A DNA stretch of 64,000 nt from Coenobita brevimanus (lineage: Eukaryota > Arthropoda > Malacostraca > Decapoda > Coenobitidae). This document shows positions 1-9,149 of the stretch, one piece after another. The stretch covers positions 53,817,991 through 53,881,990 of the forward strand of contig CM064671.1 in assembly GCA_032717465.1 (NCBI GenBank), read 5' to 3'. Position 1 is the stretch's first letter. Each line of letters starts with the position of its first letter. Position numbers and translations under genes: made by a program. The notes beneath the pieces are model-generated. The model searched no databases. It was given only the letters and a program-made list of their open reading frames with translations, and was not told the DNA's origin.

Positions 1-147
1 CTAAATTGCTCTGGTTTGCGGCATAAGGTGTGTAAATTCAAATTCTAAACCTTGGGCATAAAACTTTTTACTTCTGTAAGAGTTAAAAAATCGATTCCAT
101 AAACAGGTTATTAGGGAAGTTCGTTCGATCATATTGCGTACTGTAGG

Positions 148-526
148 GGGTATGGGATCTAAGCTACGAAGAAAGACTAGAAAAATTGAATCTTCCTACA
201 CTACAGGCGAGAAGGAAAAGAGGAGACATGATTATGCTATATAAATGCATCCCAGGAAAAGAGAAAATAGACATAAATGTGTATAAAACCTATTGGGATG
301 CATCAGCAAGAGGACACCGCAAAAAAATACATAAAAAGAGAGGTGATAGAGACTTGAAGAAATACAATTAATTCCCCAAATAGGGCAACTGATCAGTGGA
401 ATACACCACCAAATGAAATACTGTGCCAAAACAGTTAATAAATATAAGGATATGTATTATGAAAGTGATTTAATAAACGGGACAGTACGAGCTTGACTCA
501 TTCCTGTTAAGATACAATTAGGTAAG
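148..526 (+). mobile_element. CR1-like LINE, 3' end (RT C-terminal relic)
   Basis: The plus strand encodes the C-terminal end of a CR1/L2-type non-LTR reverse transcriptase, ending in an LPTLQARRKRGDMIMLYK-like block followed by a short tail. The same block occurs on the minus strand near 60.9-61.0 kb. The two copies also share the 3' untranslated stretch containing AGCTTGACTCATTCCTGTTA, so both belong to one family. The copy enters from the left of the window or is 5'-truncated near 148; one frame break separates the first residues from the 61-aa open stretch at 186-371. It ends against a (CA)n tract, which may be its expanded tail. Not functional. Confidence 0.75.

Positions 527-527
<1 letters not shown>

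Positions 528-580
<53 letters not shown>
528..580. repeat. (CA)n microsatellite
   Basis: Uninterrupted CA dinucleotide run directly after the LINE 3' end. The other copy of this LINE, near 60.65 kb, also ends beside a short GT/CA stretch, so the run may have grown from the element's tail. Confidence 0.95.
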
Positions 581-582
<2 letters not shown>

Positions 583-1249
583 ACAATCAGCTCCCCAGCG
601 AAATTCAGTTTATTCTGATTTGCAGAGGACCAATGTACAGGTGTGGGCAAACTAAGCCGAGACACTGCCTTAACCCAGCCACACAAGAACTGGAGCACTT
701 TTGGCTGACGTATAAAAGTAGGGAGAGATGGGAAATGGTATCAGGAAAGGGAAAACTTGTAAAACGTGCTGCAAGTCTCCCACATCCCTCGCCAAGTGAC
801 TTGGTTATTGTGTTTCCAGACTAAGGAAATTCATCTACTTCATTTGATCGCGGGTACATGGGAAGGTCTGCAGTTCACTGTCCCCTGAGAAATGGACTTG
901 ATATTTGCATTCTTCTCCTTCCTGAAAGTTAGTCTTCGCAGAAAGAATTGTTCTTGATCGTGCAAAGTACATGTGTTTCAGAATACCATCCTAAGATCAT
1001 ATGTAAATGTTGCAAGATGTTCATGACGTAACAGATATTTTGCATTTATAGTAAACTGTTCCAATGTACTTCTAGTATGCATTTTTACAGATCACTAGTA
1101 GAGCATGCAAGTCTTAATGGAGTGGTTTCTATGTAAGAATGCGCCTGTTATTGTTGTTACTTCATACTGATGTTATGTGCTATTCCCTTGGAAAGATTAT
1201 TTACTCAATTTCATAACATTTATGTAAGAATCAGCAAGTGTAATAATTA
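581..1249. other. No gene recognised
   Basis: About 670 bases of ordinary AT-rich sequence downstream of the minus-strand HTH gene. It may include that gene's 3' untranslated region, but no clear minus-strand AATAAA was seen in it. Short open frames have no recognisable domain. Confidence 0.5.
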
Positions 1250-2047
1250 CTAAAGAAGGTAATAAATGCCAGGGTAGCTGTGCAGCTTCAATGTTTTATC
1301 ACTAAACGTTTGGGGGAGTAAAGGATAAGCACAGATGTTGCTGTTCATTTGTTGCAATGCAGGACCAGGACGAACGTAGCGTAAACCACTAACATTTTCA
1401 TTACATGATCTAATGAAGTGCTCTGTATCATACTCATTTCGCTTACTGTTCATTGGTTTAAATGAAAGGATAGGAGGCGTATAGACTGAAGCATGGCCAT
1501 CACTGTTACGTATTCCTGAATGTAGCTTTACATCACACTGTTTTTCATTTCTGGTCTTATGTTGGGAAGTAAAAACAGGCGGTGAGTATCTCAAAACACG
1601 GGCGTCTCCACTACGTGATCCTGTAAAATGTTCTGTGTCAAATTGTTTTCCATTGCCATTGGGATGTTGAAGACTAAAACTAGAGGGTATGTAGCTTGAA
1701 ACATTGGAATTTGTGCTATACAATCCTGAGAATCGAATTTTCTGGGATAGTTTTCCATTGCCATTCGCCTGCTGTTGACTAACAACAGAAGGTAGGTTAA
1801 CTGAGTCGTATGCAGTGCACGGTCCAGCAAGCCACTCTAGTTTTGACCATTTCCCACGGTTTTTTGTCCGATATTTTGTTCTAACGTTGCCCTCCTTCTT
1901 CCATCGCAAGATCCACCTGCTGACAGTAGACATGCTGAAGCCCGACTCCTTGACTATGGCACGAATAGACTTCCCCATCATCCATTGCAGCACAAACCAA
2001 GCTCGATCACCCTTTGCTGTTGGGTGGAAAGACCGCCGTGTCTTCAT
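1250..2047 (-). CDS. HTH-domain protein with 35-residue tandem repeats (uncharacterised)
   Basis: Intact 265-aa ORF from ATG (2047) to TAG, with purine at -3. Residues about 10-60 form a helix-turn-helix like the N-terminal DNA-binding domain of Tc1/mariner-type transposases or Pax/homeodomain-like HTHs; the second helix reads SMSTVSRWILRWKKEG and is followed by a basic stretch. No DDE/DDD catalytic domain follows. Residues 84-223 are four tandem repeats of exactly 35 residues (84-118, 119-153, 154-188, 189-223), plus a diverged fifth start at 224. Most begin Tyr-x-Pro, and all carry a polar Asn/Gly/Lys cluster at positions 11-17; three have Asp at position 19. No signal peptide or membrane segment is seen. 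A sequence-specific DNA-binding role is inferred from the HTH alone. The repeats match no family I recognise. Alternatives are a domesticated transposase N-terminus or a fragment of an unknown element. No terminal inverted repeats were noticed around it. Confidence 0.6.
   Translation of the reverse strand: MKTRRSFHPTAKGDRAWFVLQWMMGKSIRAIVKESGFSMSTVSRWILRWKKEGNVRTKYRTKNRGKWSKLEWLAGPCTAYDSVNLPSVVSQQQANGNGKLSQKIRFSGLYSTNSNVSSYIPSSFSLQHPNGNGKQFDTEHFTGSRSGDARVLRYSPPVFTSQHKTRNEKQCDVKLHSGIRNSDGHASVYTPPILSFKPMNSKRNEYDTEHFIRSCNENVSGLRYVRPGPALQQMNSNICAYPLLPQTFSDKTLKLHSYPGIYYLL
1379..1798 (-). repeat. Four 105-bp coding tandem repeats
   Basis: DNA of the repeat domain of the HTH ORF. Four units of exactly 105 bp each encode 35 residues. 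The units are well diverged from each other (only the TTTTCCATTGCCATT-type core is visibly shared by the first two), yet none has gained or lost a base and none has an in-frame stop. That pattern suggests selection on the protein rather than a young satellite. Confidence 0.75.
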
Positions 2048-3000
2048 TCTCCTGTGATGTAATTAGTATAGTCTTAGTTGAAGAAAGATTAGGTGTACGA
2101 TATGCTAACAAATATCATTATGATACAAGTTATTATTATCATTAACATTACTATTTTTGAGAAATGGGGCATCTAACTCTCACACAGTCCGTGTCATGCT
2201 GCCTTTAGGTGACCTCACTAAGTTCGAACTGGAGAGTTCCCTGATTTTCACAAGTCATTTCTTGTAAACAGATTGTAATGTAAATTATTAACAAGTGGAT
2301 GTCATTTACTCTTGTGAGTAAAGGTGCTTCATATAGATCTGATCAATTAAGGTTGAAATCTAAGTACATTTGAGGTACAGGCCTGGTAACTATCTATCAA
2401 CTAGTCATATATATTGAGATTTTTCATCATGTGAAGCATAGCCAACACAAAAGGATATGCTTTAGGAGTCAGGTACGACTCGCTTTCAGAAAACACGCTA
2501 CCCTGCCCTGCGCTCATATTTTGTCTTTATCTTGTCCCTTTTCCTAGCAATGGGAGGACAGTACTAAATTGGATGGTGTACAGAAGAATAACATTAAAAT
2601 CAAGAATGTGTCCTACGGCTTTTCTCTGCCCGTTCCACTTCCCAGCATTCAGCTCTTTTATCAAAAGCGAATTAATTAGCATTATCACGCAAGTTATTGT
2701 CGTCAATAGCGACTCTTTATCGGGATTAAAACATTTTGTAATTCATCATCTTCCCGTTTATACTGTCACACTCTTTTCTCTATCTGGTCCAGATTTATTT
2801 TCAACAGTTTTATTTTTCACTTTGTCCACTTCGTTTTTCAGAATGTATGCTCGCACCAACTCAAACCTCACTTCCTTATTACATGTTTTGATGTTACAGT
2901 CAATTTTACCATACATGGTGCACCTTTACAGTCCTCAACAGTGGTTTCTACTCAGTCTGACCTCTGTTCAAGTGAAGACTTGCTCGGAGCTCTCCAAAAC
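2048..3000. other. No gene recognised (possible 5' flank of the HTH gene)
   Basis: About 950 bases without a recognisable domain. It includes the region upstream of the minus-strand HTH ORF. A plus-strand 165-residue open frame (2573-3070) has Ser/Phe/Leu-rich, low-complexity composition and no motif, and is probably not a gene. No convincing promoter element was found. Confidence 0.5.
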
Positions 3001-3009
3001 CCCCGTTAA

Positions 3010-4300
3010 AATGGCGCCCTCCAAAGATTCTCCAGCTGCCTGTCTTCGAAGGAATATGCGGTATACGTGACTTCATGGTGAAAGAGGAAGGTGAGTATAC
3101 ATAGATTTTCTTTTTTTTTCTCTTTATGTTAGCAAATTGATGTATTTTAGAAATTAGGAAACCGGTAAGGCAACTGACATGTTAAGTGACAGGTTGAAAG
3201 GTTGGGAGAATGAGGCTGGAATGACGGATGCTAAGGCAGTGCTTGTAGAAGAAGTGGAAGCAGAAGGGTCAGCAAAGATAAATAACTTAAAAACAAGGTT
3301 AGTTAAGGCTGAGACCTGGCTAGATGATACTGATGGCTTTAAGCCAATCAAGAAAGGGTGCAATGCTAAGGTTAGTAACTCTGGTGGGAGTGTATGTATT
3401 AAGAAAATAAAAATTGGTTTCAGATATTAGAGGATGAAGTGGAGGATGAGCCTAGCCTTATGCTTGTCGGGGATTCTTTGATTAGGCTTCAGGAAAAGGA
3501 GTAGGCTACTACGCTAAGGGTTGGGGGGGGGGGACGTTTTTGTTTTCTTGGATGTAGGAAACAGGACGTGACTGAGAAAGTTGATGGCTTAGCCAGCAAC
3601 ACCTCAGGAGACTGTGTTTGTTATGGTAGAGACTAATAATACAGTATTAGGCAGTTCAGGGAAAATGCTTATGAATATTGAGACCTTATTAGGAAGTTAA
3701 GGGAAGATTGTAGGAAGCTAATTATCTGGTATCTCTTATCCAGATTTGAAGTTGGTTCTGTGATGCAGAGTACAGTAGAATGATAGGAGTTAATAATAGG
3801 CTAGAAGGTCTCTGTAGAAAGAAGGGTGTGATGGTTGTTTATGTTTGGGACAAGTTTAGTTATGACAGAAGTTTCTAGGGTAGAGGCAGCCTTCACCTCA
3901 ACAGAGAAGGAAGAACCAGGCTAGGTAGGGTTCTAGATGACAATGTTAGGCATGCTTTAGGTAGCGAAAGAGATGGAAAGGGACAGTTAATGGCATTGTT
4001 GTTAACCCGTCCTGCACTACAGATCTTATAATATGAGGCACAGTGGAGGTCTGCAAGGGCCACACAGCAAGCTTTGTATGATGCACAATTTATATAGGTT
4101 ATAAAACTATAGTTCAAGGGAGGTACATTACTTGAGAAAGAATCAGCTTCGAAGGGGTTAGTAATCCAATACCTGAGGCCAGCTGGGGTAGGGTAAGCGA
4201 AGTGAGATCTGTTCAACAGCCATGCCTGGCACATCTGATCTCACGTCAGGTGCAAGCAGACATTCAGGGGATTAGTGGGGAGGGAGGGAGTGCCACGTCA
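3010..4300 (+). pseudogene. LINE ORF1 relic: coiled coil plus SGNH/GDSL hydrolase block
   Basis: An 83-aa open stretch (3179-3430) is rich in Glu, Lys and Ala and looks like the coiled coil of a CR1/L2-group ORF1. It is followed in nearby frames by an SGNH-esterase-like domain: block I reads LMLVGDSLI at about 3455-3485, a middle part is broken by stops and a G-run, and a C-terminal part contains VNNRLEGLCRKKGVMVV and then LHLNREG near 3890-3905, where the usual Asp of the DxxH block is absent. Esterase domains are known in ORF1 of CR1-group LINEs, so this is read as a dead ORF1. A GTGAGT donor-like site at about 3091 precedes the coiled coil. The stretch 3960-4300 has only short frames. Confidence 0.55.
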
Positions 4301-6058
4301 GCGACTCGTAGGAGTGTTGCTACATTGCCTAAAGATTTAAATAATTACACAGAGCACTGTCTTGTTTTTTGCTTGGTCCTGTGAGGGCACGGTCCCAAAT
4401 TTACGGCTTGTTATTTCGCTATATAGGTAGTTATTTTGACTCTATCGGATACGTTTATGATACTACATAATATATCTGGTGAAAGTAATATATAGACGAC
4501 GTAGTTCCGATATAAAGATATTTAATACTTTAATTGAGGCTTTATTAGATAGTAGTAAACTAACAAGACATGTCTGGTACATTTTAGGATATTAATACAA
4601 ATCTTATTAAACACAATACTAATAAATATGCACAAGAGTTTGCTGGTATTATGTTTGGTCATGGATTCTATTCTTGTCTCAATATACACACTCGAGTCGG
4701 GGTTCGGAGTGCCACTCTTATTGACCATATTTGGTAAAATAATTTTGTGAATTAAATCAAATGTGGTGTTCAGATAACTGATATTTTCGATCACGTCCTA
4801 CCATTTATCACCAGCACAAAAAAATCTTGATATTAAGACAGATCAAGTGACTGTTACTTACCGTGACTATTGAGGCTTAAATACATCTGCCCTTTGTGAC
4901 TCTTTGAACAAATTATCAAGTAATTGCCATTTTGATCGTTCAGTTAATGAAAACTATTCACGTCTAGTGGAGTGTGTATCAGTTGTGACAAAGAAACATC
5001 TACCTTTGAAAACAATAAAACTCTCTGAAAAAAAAAAAATAATAATGCCATGGACAACTAATAAACTTACAAACTTAATAAAAACTCGAGATAAACTATA
5101 GGAAAAACATACTAAGAAACCAGAAACATACGAAAAAGAATATAGACAATACTGAAATACGGTGAACACTGAATCAGAAAAGAGAAAACAAAATTACTAC
5201 AAATTAAAATAATATCAACAATCGACAATAGCAGAGTGGTATGGAGAGTAATTGGTGATATTTTGCAGAATAGAGCAACCAAAAAAAATCCTTATCGATA
5301 GGATGATGACAATGGACAAATGGAGTGCGACCTTCTAATCATATGTGCTCATATTAATACTTATTTTCCAACAACTGAACAAGAATTAGCCAGTAATTTT
5401 CCAGTATGCCAAACATCCCCTTTCAATTTCTTAGTGGCAATTATCCCAACTTTCAATTAACCCCATCCACTCCTGAGGAAATATCAAGCATTGTAAATGC
5501 CATGAAAGACTCAAGTCCTGGTCATGATGATGTAAATATAAAACTTATAAAATGTACAGCAACCACGTTGGCCCCTAGGATATCCAGGTTGATTAACACC
5601 TCAAATCAGTGCGGAGTATTCCCAGAGAAACTCTAAATAGCTAAAATTATACATATTGACAAAGGAGGTGATAGACTGCAAGTAACTAATTACCGTCCTA
5701 TTTCAATATTTTCGTCAATAAGTAAAATCAGGGAGAAGGTCATGTATTACCGAATCGTGAATTTCTTGCATGCTAATATGATCTTAGAAAAACATTTTGG
5801 TTTCAGGAAAAATTATTCACCACAATGAGCCGTTGTAAATTATTTAAATAATATTTTATAACAGTATGACAGAGGAAAACTTACAATCAGTGTATTTCTT
5901 GATCTGTCGAAGGCTTTCGACACCGTTAATCATGATATTTTAATAAGGAAATTAGAACACTATAGAGTTAGAGATTGGGCATTAAGCTGGATTATCAGTT
6001 ACCTCTCAGGCAGACACCTATATGCCGCTATTAATCGTATGAAGTTAAGTAAAAATTA

Positions 6059-6839
6059 TTAATCCACCGCTTCCCGTCAGCATATGGGTACATCAGAACT
6101 TTTTCTCGCACTGAGACCTGTTGATGTACCGGTAAGTGCTGCAATGATGAGGTCCATCATTGCACATTTTTCAAGTTTCACGGGTGATATTTTGTCGGGA
6201 TATGCGGGAGACCTTCCTCTACCAGCCGCCAGGCAGGGACACTCTCTGACCCAGCATGACCCCCGTACACCATTGTCTTGGCAATTAGCAGTGACCTGGC
6301 CAGTAAAGACATGTCACGCTGTTGTCTCTCCGATGACGAAATTCAAGCTACTCTTGATGCCTTCACAGGCGAGAGTGATTCCCCAATCAATGACAATGTG
6401 GAGGACAAAGGCTACACGGCGCCAGAGGAAGAAATGAGTGGAAGTGATGAGGAGGTAACGCCACCAAGGAAGGTGCGGTATGTTGATGTGTTCAGTGACT
6501 GACACAATGCTTATATCGCCTATATTACTGAGTGAAAACCAATATACTTTTGTACTACATTTTAATTTGTACCAAATAAACAAATATCTACCTAGTCTGA
6601 GTGGTTTGCCATAGTTACCCCTACCATAGGAATCGTGACAGCAGCAGCACGGCTCCAGAGAAGATGGTGGTAGGTGTTCAGTGGAACACGTGTATAATGC
6701 ACTTATAAGCTCATGTGAGCACATTTTGGGTATTTTCCAATGTTTCCCATAAAAATGCGGCGATTTTAGGGAAAAAAAAAAATCTGCCAGGATTGAGGGG
6801 GGTCATTAGTGAAAAATCTGCTGGGAGGCGCTGGGTTAA
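6059..6839 (+). mobile_element. Short non-autonomous piggyBac element with TTAA target duplication
   Basis: The element body is 6063-6835, flanked by TTAA at 6059-6062 and 6836-6839. Its ends are imperfect inverted repeats: TCCACCGCTTCCC at the left, and CCCAGCGCCTCCC reading inward from the right. It sits inside the RT of the 4.4-9.0 kb LINE and splits that frame. It keeps an acidic 74-residue N-terminal transposase piece (6278-6502; SDSPINDNVEDKGY, EEEMSGSDEEV, PRKVRYVDV). That piece matches the N-terminal ORF of the larger piggyBac at 17212-17406. Everything coding for the catalytic core is missing. It ends in a region with AATAAA that is shared with the 62.3-63.1 kb copy. Confidence 0.85.
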
Positions 6840-7330
6840 AAATGGGAGTGCCACAAGGCGTGACCTTGGACCCTTTGTCTTTTCTTATTTATATCAACGA
6901 TTTTGTCAAATCTTCAAATGTTCTTAATTTAGTCTTATTTGCTCATGATACTACCGTATTTTACTCATATTCTAGTATTTAAATTTTTGAAAATAGTGTT
7001 ACTGCCGTACTATAAAATGTGTGTAACTGGCTTGTAGCAAATAAACTATTTCTCAGTATAACTAAACTCATTTTATACTCTTCATTGGAAAAAAGCATTA
7101 CAATCATAATTTAAAAATCATGTTAGAAAATTACATCACTGAAAGCAGTAATGCTAAAAAAATTCTTTGTGTAAAAACCAATTAAAAATTATCATGGAAA
7201 GATCATATTGAATTTATTTATGAAAAAATTGTGAAAACAGTTGGCTTAATGTACACTATAAAGGATACCTTACCTACAGACACTCTAAAATGTCCGCATT
7301 ATAGCTTAGTATATCCTTAATTGCAATACT

Positions 7331-8027
7331 CAGGGTTCCCACTCTCAGGTCAGCAAAAATTTCCCTGACTTTTCCAGGAATTTTGACAAAATTCCAGGTA
7401 TATTTTCATACTTTGCTAAGTAAATTTTCAAGTGTAATTCAACACTTTTTTTTTTTTTTTTTTTTATGTGGCCTCCAATTACTCTTGAGTAAATTTTTAC
7501 ATCTAAAGTGGTTTACACATTAGTTTACTTCTTTAATTTCCCACATTACCCAAGAGTAAAACCTCCCCTTCCAGCAACACCAACAAGCCTTGTATCAGAG
7601 AAAAAACTGTAGAGATACTGATGAATAAAAATAAAGATATCCTTTACAGCAAAGAATACGTGATTATTTCTAAAATGATACAAGGTTCCCAGCCTATCAT
7701 CCTCTTTGTTCTGTCCTTTTTTAAATTTTTGATGGGTAACATGACTAAAAAAGATTCAAAACTGATTAGTAAAAATCACCTTCATTTGTTTATTACTGAG
7801 GAGTGAAGCTGCCATAGCCATTCAGTTTACAATTAATCGTAACTTGTACACATGGAACACAATAATAAAAAATGCACCATAGCATAAACCTCAATTTTCA
7901 CCAAAAATTCCCCTAACTTTTCCATGATATTTTTAAAAATTACAAAATTCCCTGACTTTTCCCTGACTGGATTTTTTTTTTCAGTTTTCCAGGTTTTCCA
8001 GGTTTTCCAGAGGCGGTGGGAACTCTG
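7331..8027. mobile_element. MITE-like DNA transposon with CAGGGTTCCCAC ends
   Basis: A 697-bp insertion in the host LINE. It is bounded by the inverted ends CAGGGTTCCCAC (left) and CAGAGTTCCCACC (right, reading inward) and by a perfect 6-bp direct repeat AATACT at 7325-7330 and 8028-8033. The interior has repeated TTTCCCTGACTTTTCCAGG motifs near both ends and a poly-T run at about 7448-7465. No transposase is encoded. The CAG(G/A)G terminus resembles hAT elements, which normally duplicate 8 bp, so superfamily assignment is open. Confidence 0.8.
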
Positions 8028-8185
8028 AATACTGTAATGTGTCCTGGGGCTCAGCAACATGATCAAACTTGCAACCATCACTGCTACTTATACATTATAT
8101 ATTTTTAAAGTGTCAGCAGTTAAGTTCATACATAGCCAAATAAATTACCTTTCAATTATGCAGTTCCAAAGCGTATCCAATATTC

Positions 8186-8804
8186 TATCTATCTATCTAT
8201 CTATTGCCAGACGCCTCAATCCCGTTTGGGGTGGCCACAAACAAATCGCCTCCAAGTCGCCCTGTCCCCCGCCATCTCACTGCCCTGCTCCCAACTCACA
8301 CCCCCCTCTCTCATATACCTCTCCACCCCATCCCTCCATCTCATCCTCGGCCTCCCCCTCCCTCTTCCCCCCTCCACCTCACTCACATACACTCTCTTCG
8401 TCAGTGTTTCACCCTCCATCCTCTCCACATGGCCAAACCACCTCAGTGTGTTCCTCATAACGCTTCCTATCACATCCACATCCACACCACAACGCTCCTT
8501 TATATCCTCATTCGTCAGCCTGTCTCTCCATGTTACTCCACAGGCTCCTCTTAAATAACTCATTTCCACTGCTCTCACTCTTGACTTGTGTCCTTCCAAC
8601 AACGTCCAAGCTTCACTTCCATACGTTAGAGTTGGTATCACAATACTGTCATGTAGTAACTTTTTCACTTCCATGCTCACTTCCCTGTTTCTTATCACTG
8701 CTTTCAAAGAACCAGCAACCTTTCTTCCCTGCTGTACCATTTCACGCACTTCACCCTCCAAACCTCCATCCTTACTCATCACACTACCCAAGTACTTAAA
8801 CGTA
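8186..8804 (-). mobile_element. 5'-truncated LINE copy with 12-bp target duplication
   Basis: The minus strand has an open 200-aa stretch (8216-8818) running from FKYLGSVMSKDG through LTYGSEAWTLLEG, LRWFGHVERMEG and GRGRGRPRMRW. This is the C-terminal end of the LINE family also found at 9.1-11.5 kb and 28.4 kb. The 3' end has the shared tail GGCGTCTGGCAAT followed by (TAGA)n, here on the left side. The direct repeat TATCCAATATTC occurs at 8174-8185 and 8805-8816, marking both ends. The open frame suggests a young insertion, although only the extreme C-terminus is present. Confidence 0.85.
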
Positions 8805-9149
8805 TATCCAATATTCACTCACATAATTTGAAAAGTAGTAACTTGTTAAGATGCCCCAGGTAATGTACAGGAGCTCATAAAAGATCTGTAACTTATTCTG
8901 GTGTAATACAGTGGAATGAATTGCTCATTGAGTTTACGGTAGGCGTATCAGTGACAAGATTAAATTTAAGCAAAAAGTGAAGACTTTTTAACTTAACAAT
9001 CAATGATTTCTACCATTAAACGCTGGATTTAAAGTGAAATGATTTGGGTATCATCCAAACTTATTGTACGTATGTATCTTCATATATTTATATGTGTATA
9101 TTATATAAGTGATATATATAACTGAATGTATATTATATAACTGAATGAA

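Larger units (their letters stand above)
4440..9020 (+). mobile_element. CR1/Jockey-group LINE (host of three nested insertions)
   Basis: A single decayed plus-strand LINE can be followed through its insertions. The endonuclease portion lies at about 4470-4800, with a GDFN-like block and ending ITDIFDHVLP (the SDH motif degraded). The RT lies at 5400-6055, with LIKCTATTLAPRISRL, NYRPIS, FGFRKNYS and the motif A block [18 protein letters not shown] resumes at 6840 after an insertion (MGVPQGVTLDPLSFLIYIND, then FAHDTTVF where FADD is expected, so the catalytic Asp pair is damaged), runs to 7330, continues at 8028 (LQYCNVSWGSA) and ends in a WNELL block around 8900. Stops and frameshifts are frequent. 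The clade within the CR1/Jockey group is not certain. Confidence 0.75.

Noticed and set aside
2573..3070. 165-aa plus-strand protein
   Set aside because: Low-complexity Ser/Leu/Phe-rich frame without motif; likely chance open frame.
8059..8554. Pro/Ser-rich plus-strand ORFs at 8.06-8.8 kb
   Set aside because: Antisense of the LINE C-terminus encoded on the minus strand at 8216-8804.
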